Assembly: GCF_910596095.1 (NCBI RefSeq)
Contig: NC_056542.1
Coordinates: 26,958,957 to 27,022,956 of the forward strand
Direction: 5' to 3'
Length of the DNA stretch: 64,000 nt
Origin: Thunnus maccoyii
Taxonomy: Eukaryota; Chordata; Actinopteri; Scombriformes; Scombridae
Shown: positions 62,501 through 64,000 of the stretch, one piece after another
Numbering within the stretch: position 1 is the stretch's first letter
How the letters are laid out: each line of letters opens with the position of its first letter
Notes under the pieces: model-generated
What the model saw: only the letters and a program-made list of their open reading frames with translations
Told to the model about the DNA's origin: nothing
Database searches by the model: none
Translations under genes and position numbers: made by a program

Positions 62501-64000
62501 TTTAAAACTAGTGATTTACTAGTTGCACCATAACTTAAGAAATGCTTTAGCTAGTAAAGACTTTAGTAATGTGCAAATTAGCATGGAATAACTGTAGCAT
62601 TACAAGCTGTGACAGATCTTCCAACAATACCCGCTTGCAAGGACCAAGAGATATAATAAACTTAACTGCCAAACCTTGAAAATGTAGATATTATATGCAG
62701 AATTAAGAAATACGTACATGTATGTCCCAGATTTAGTAGCCTATTCACGCAGTTTGGAGTGGGTGGTGATTATCTGATTATGCTAACCTCTGTTGTTTGG
62801 TCATTTAGTCTATAACGTAACGTTTTGTAGTTTGAGGTATATTGTCTTATTTTGGTGAAATGTAATTTGAAGCCCTCACAGTTTTTGATGAGGTTAGACT
62901 TGTTGACTATATTTTACTCTTTAACCTAAATGGGTCTCGTATTAGGAAGCTAACTCAGTTTTGTCAGTTGGTTCACTTAGTTATGCAACAGATACACCTG
63001 GCTGTTAATGGATATAAATATTTAGTAACTACTAATCTCTGTGTAAGAACTAATTTGTGTGGTGAAATCCGTTTTAATTTAGTGATTTGTAAATATGCTT
63101 TTAGTAAGCACTTTGCTATACAGTAAGTAGATTAAGTTTGAACTTACTTGCGACAGGTTCCTGAGCTGTAGAATAAACTTGATGTTGTAGCTGTAGAAAA
63201 AATGTAGAAAAAACTTTGTAGGGTACAATGTTATCATACAGATAGAAATTACAAAGTACAAACATAAGATGCAAGTTAGAACAAAATGATCCTTAAATGA
63301 AAGGGGTATTCATGAGGTATTATAAGCACATTATGAAAACATGTGTATTGTAAATTTTATTACATTATATGAAACATACTTCCCTCATATTGCTCTGGTG
63401 TTCTTTTTCTAATAAATGTGTTTCTGTAATGTACTTTTAATGCATCAAAAAGGACTTAATTTGAAACATTAACACTGTATGCAAACACACATTCATGCTC
63501 ACCCTCACACACATCCTAGCACACACACATTTCACAGTAGGAATGTAGGTTTCTCCTCCCATTGGACAGCCGTGCGTCAGTCACAGCCCTCCACCCTTCA
63601 CACCTGGTGATCAGGGCAGGGTGCGTTCAAGTGACCCGCTTCCCAGAGTCCACAGCCAGATAATTATTTCCAGTTGCAATTAGAATAACCGCAAGATTTT
63701 TTCTCTGTGAGCAAAGGGGATCAGCAAATATCCATTCCCCTCGTTTTTGCTTTTCTGACATGCTTGTATAAATACCCTCCACCTGGTCATGGGAGTGCCT
63801 TTAGGGGAGCTATCAAAGCATTCATAAAAATCAAGATGTATGTGACATCCAGTGGATTTCCCCTGCGCTGCACACGGCAGGCCAACTCAGGAGGGCCAGA
63901 GCCGGGGTAAAGTTTCCCCTCTTTTCCTCCCTGACTAGCGGCTGACGCCTGATTGACTGTGATGGGCTTTTTTACATCCTGCACGTGTTGTTCGGCTGCT
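59529..64000. other. Gene-free stretch at the window end
   Basis: No supported exons. Holds the second copy of the 400-bp repeat, a stretch at 62420-62640 rich in TTACTAGTTGCACC/CTAGTTTAAAACTAG that is probably another dispersed repeat, and a segment at 63550-63960 (GATAATTATTTCCAGTTGCAATTAG) that looks like conserved non-coding DNA. Confidence 0.55.
60185..60560 (-). repeat. ~400-bp dispersed repeat, copy 2 of 2 in the window
   Basis: Inverse of 42645-43065: TGCACAGTGAAGCTCAAACA, GTGAAAACAGCCTTCTAGT, AGAGAAACTTTCCACATTCAG and GGCTTCAAGTTTCCACTTC all have counterparts. Both copies end near TATGAATATGCAAA or its inverse. Confidence 0.7.

Overview
This window is vertebrate nuclear DNA, almost certainly from a ray-finned (teleost) fish. 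Genes are sparse and split by GT-AG introns, CA and CT microsatellites are long, and most recognisable sequence is fish-type repeats: Tc1-like, hAT-like and foldback DNA elements, tRNA-derived SINEs and an endogenous retrovirus remnant. There is no sign of operons, ribosome binding sites or other prokaryotic organisation.

The one clear functional gene is eny2 (ENY2/Sus1, subunit of the SAGA deubiquitinase module and the TREX-2 mRNA export complex). It has four coding exons on the + strand between 41,861 and 46,570, a likely non-coding first exon near 41.4-41.6 kb and a poly(A) signal at 46,954. Its first coding intron is largely three repeats laid end to end, and its 3' UTR carries a 173-bp hAT-type element with a perfect 8-bp target duplication.

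Layout. 0-1.1 kb: two exons of a decayed gene of a multicopy fish family (SAMD3-like). 1.3-2.1 kb: foldback element with 15-bp tandem repeats in its arms. 3.2-4.7 kb: one element nested in another repeat. 6.4-8.0 kb: a 127-bp tandem duplication, a foldback element and a hAT-like MITE. 8.6-14.0 kb: 3' part of an endogenous retrovirus, broken by a SINE and two hAT-like elements. 20.9-23.1 kb: a secreted coiled-coil gene I cannot name, whose coding exon is split by a 1.3-kb double-hairpin element in a way that may allow splicing to remove it. 23-41 kb: gene-free with scattered repeats. 41.2-47 kb: eny2. 47-64 kb: almost gene-free, with one orphan possible exon at 52.3 kb and several stretches that look like conserved regulatory DNA (51.2, 53.4, 58.6 and 63.6 kb).

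The genes do not form a pathway. The main content is one housekeeping gene, one unnamed lineage-type gene, relics, and a layered record of transposon insertions. All family names are from reading motifs by eye; no database search was run.
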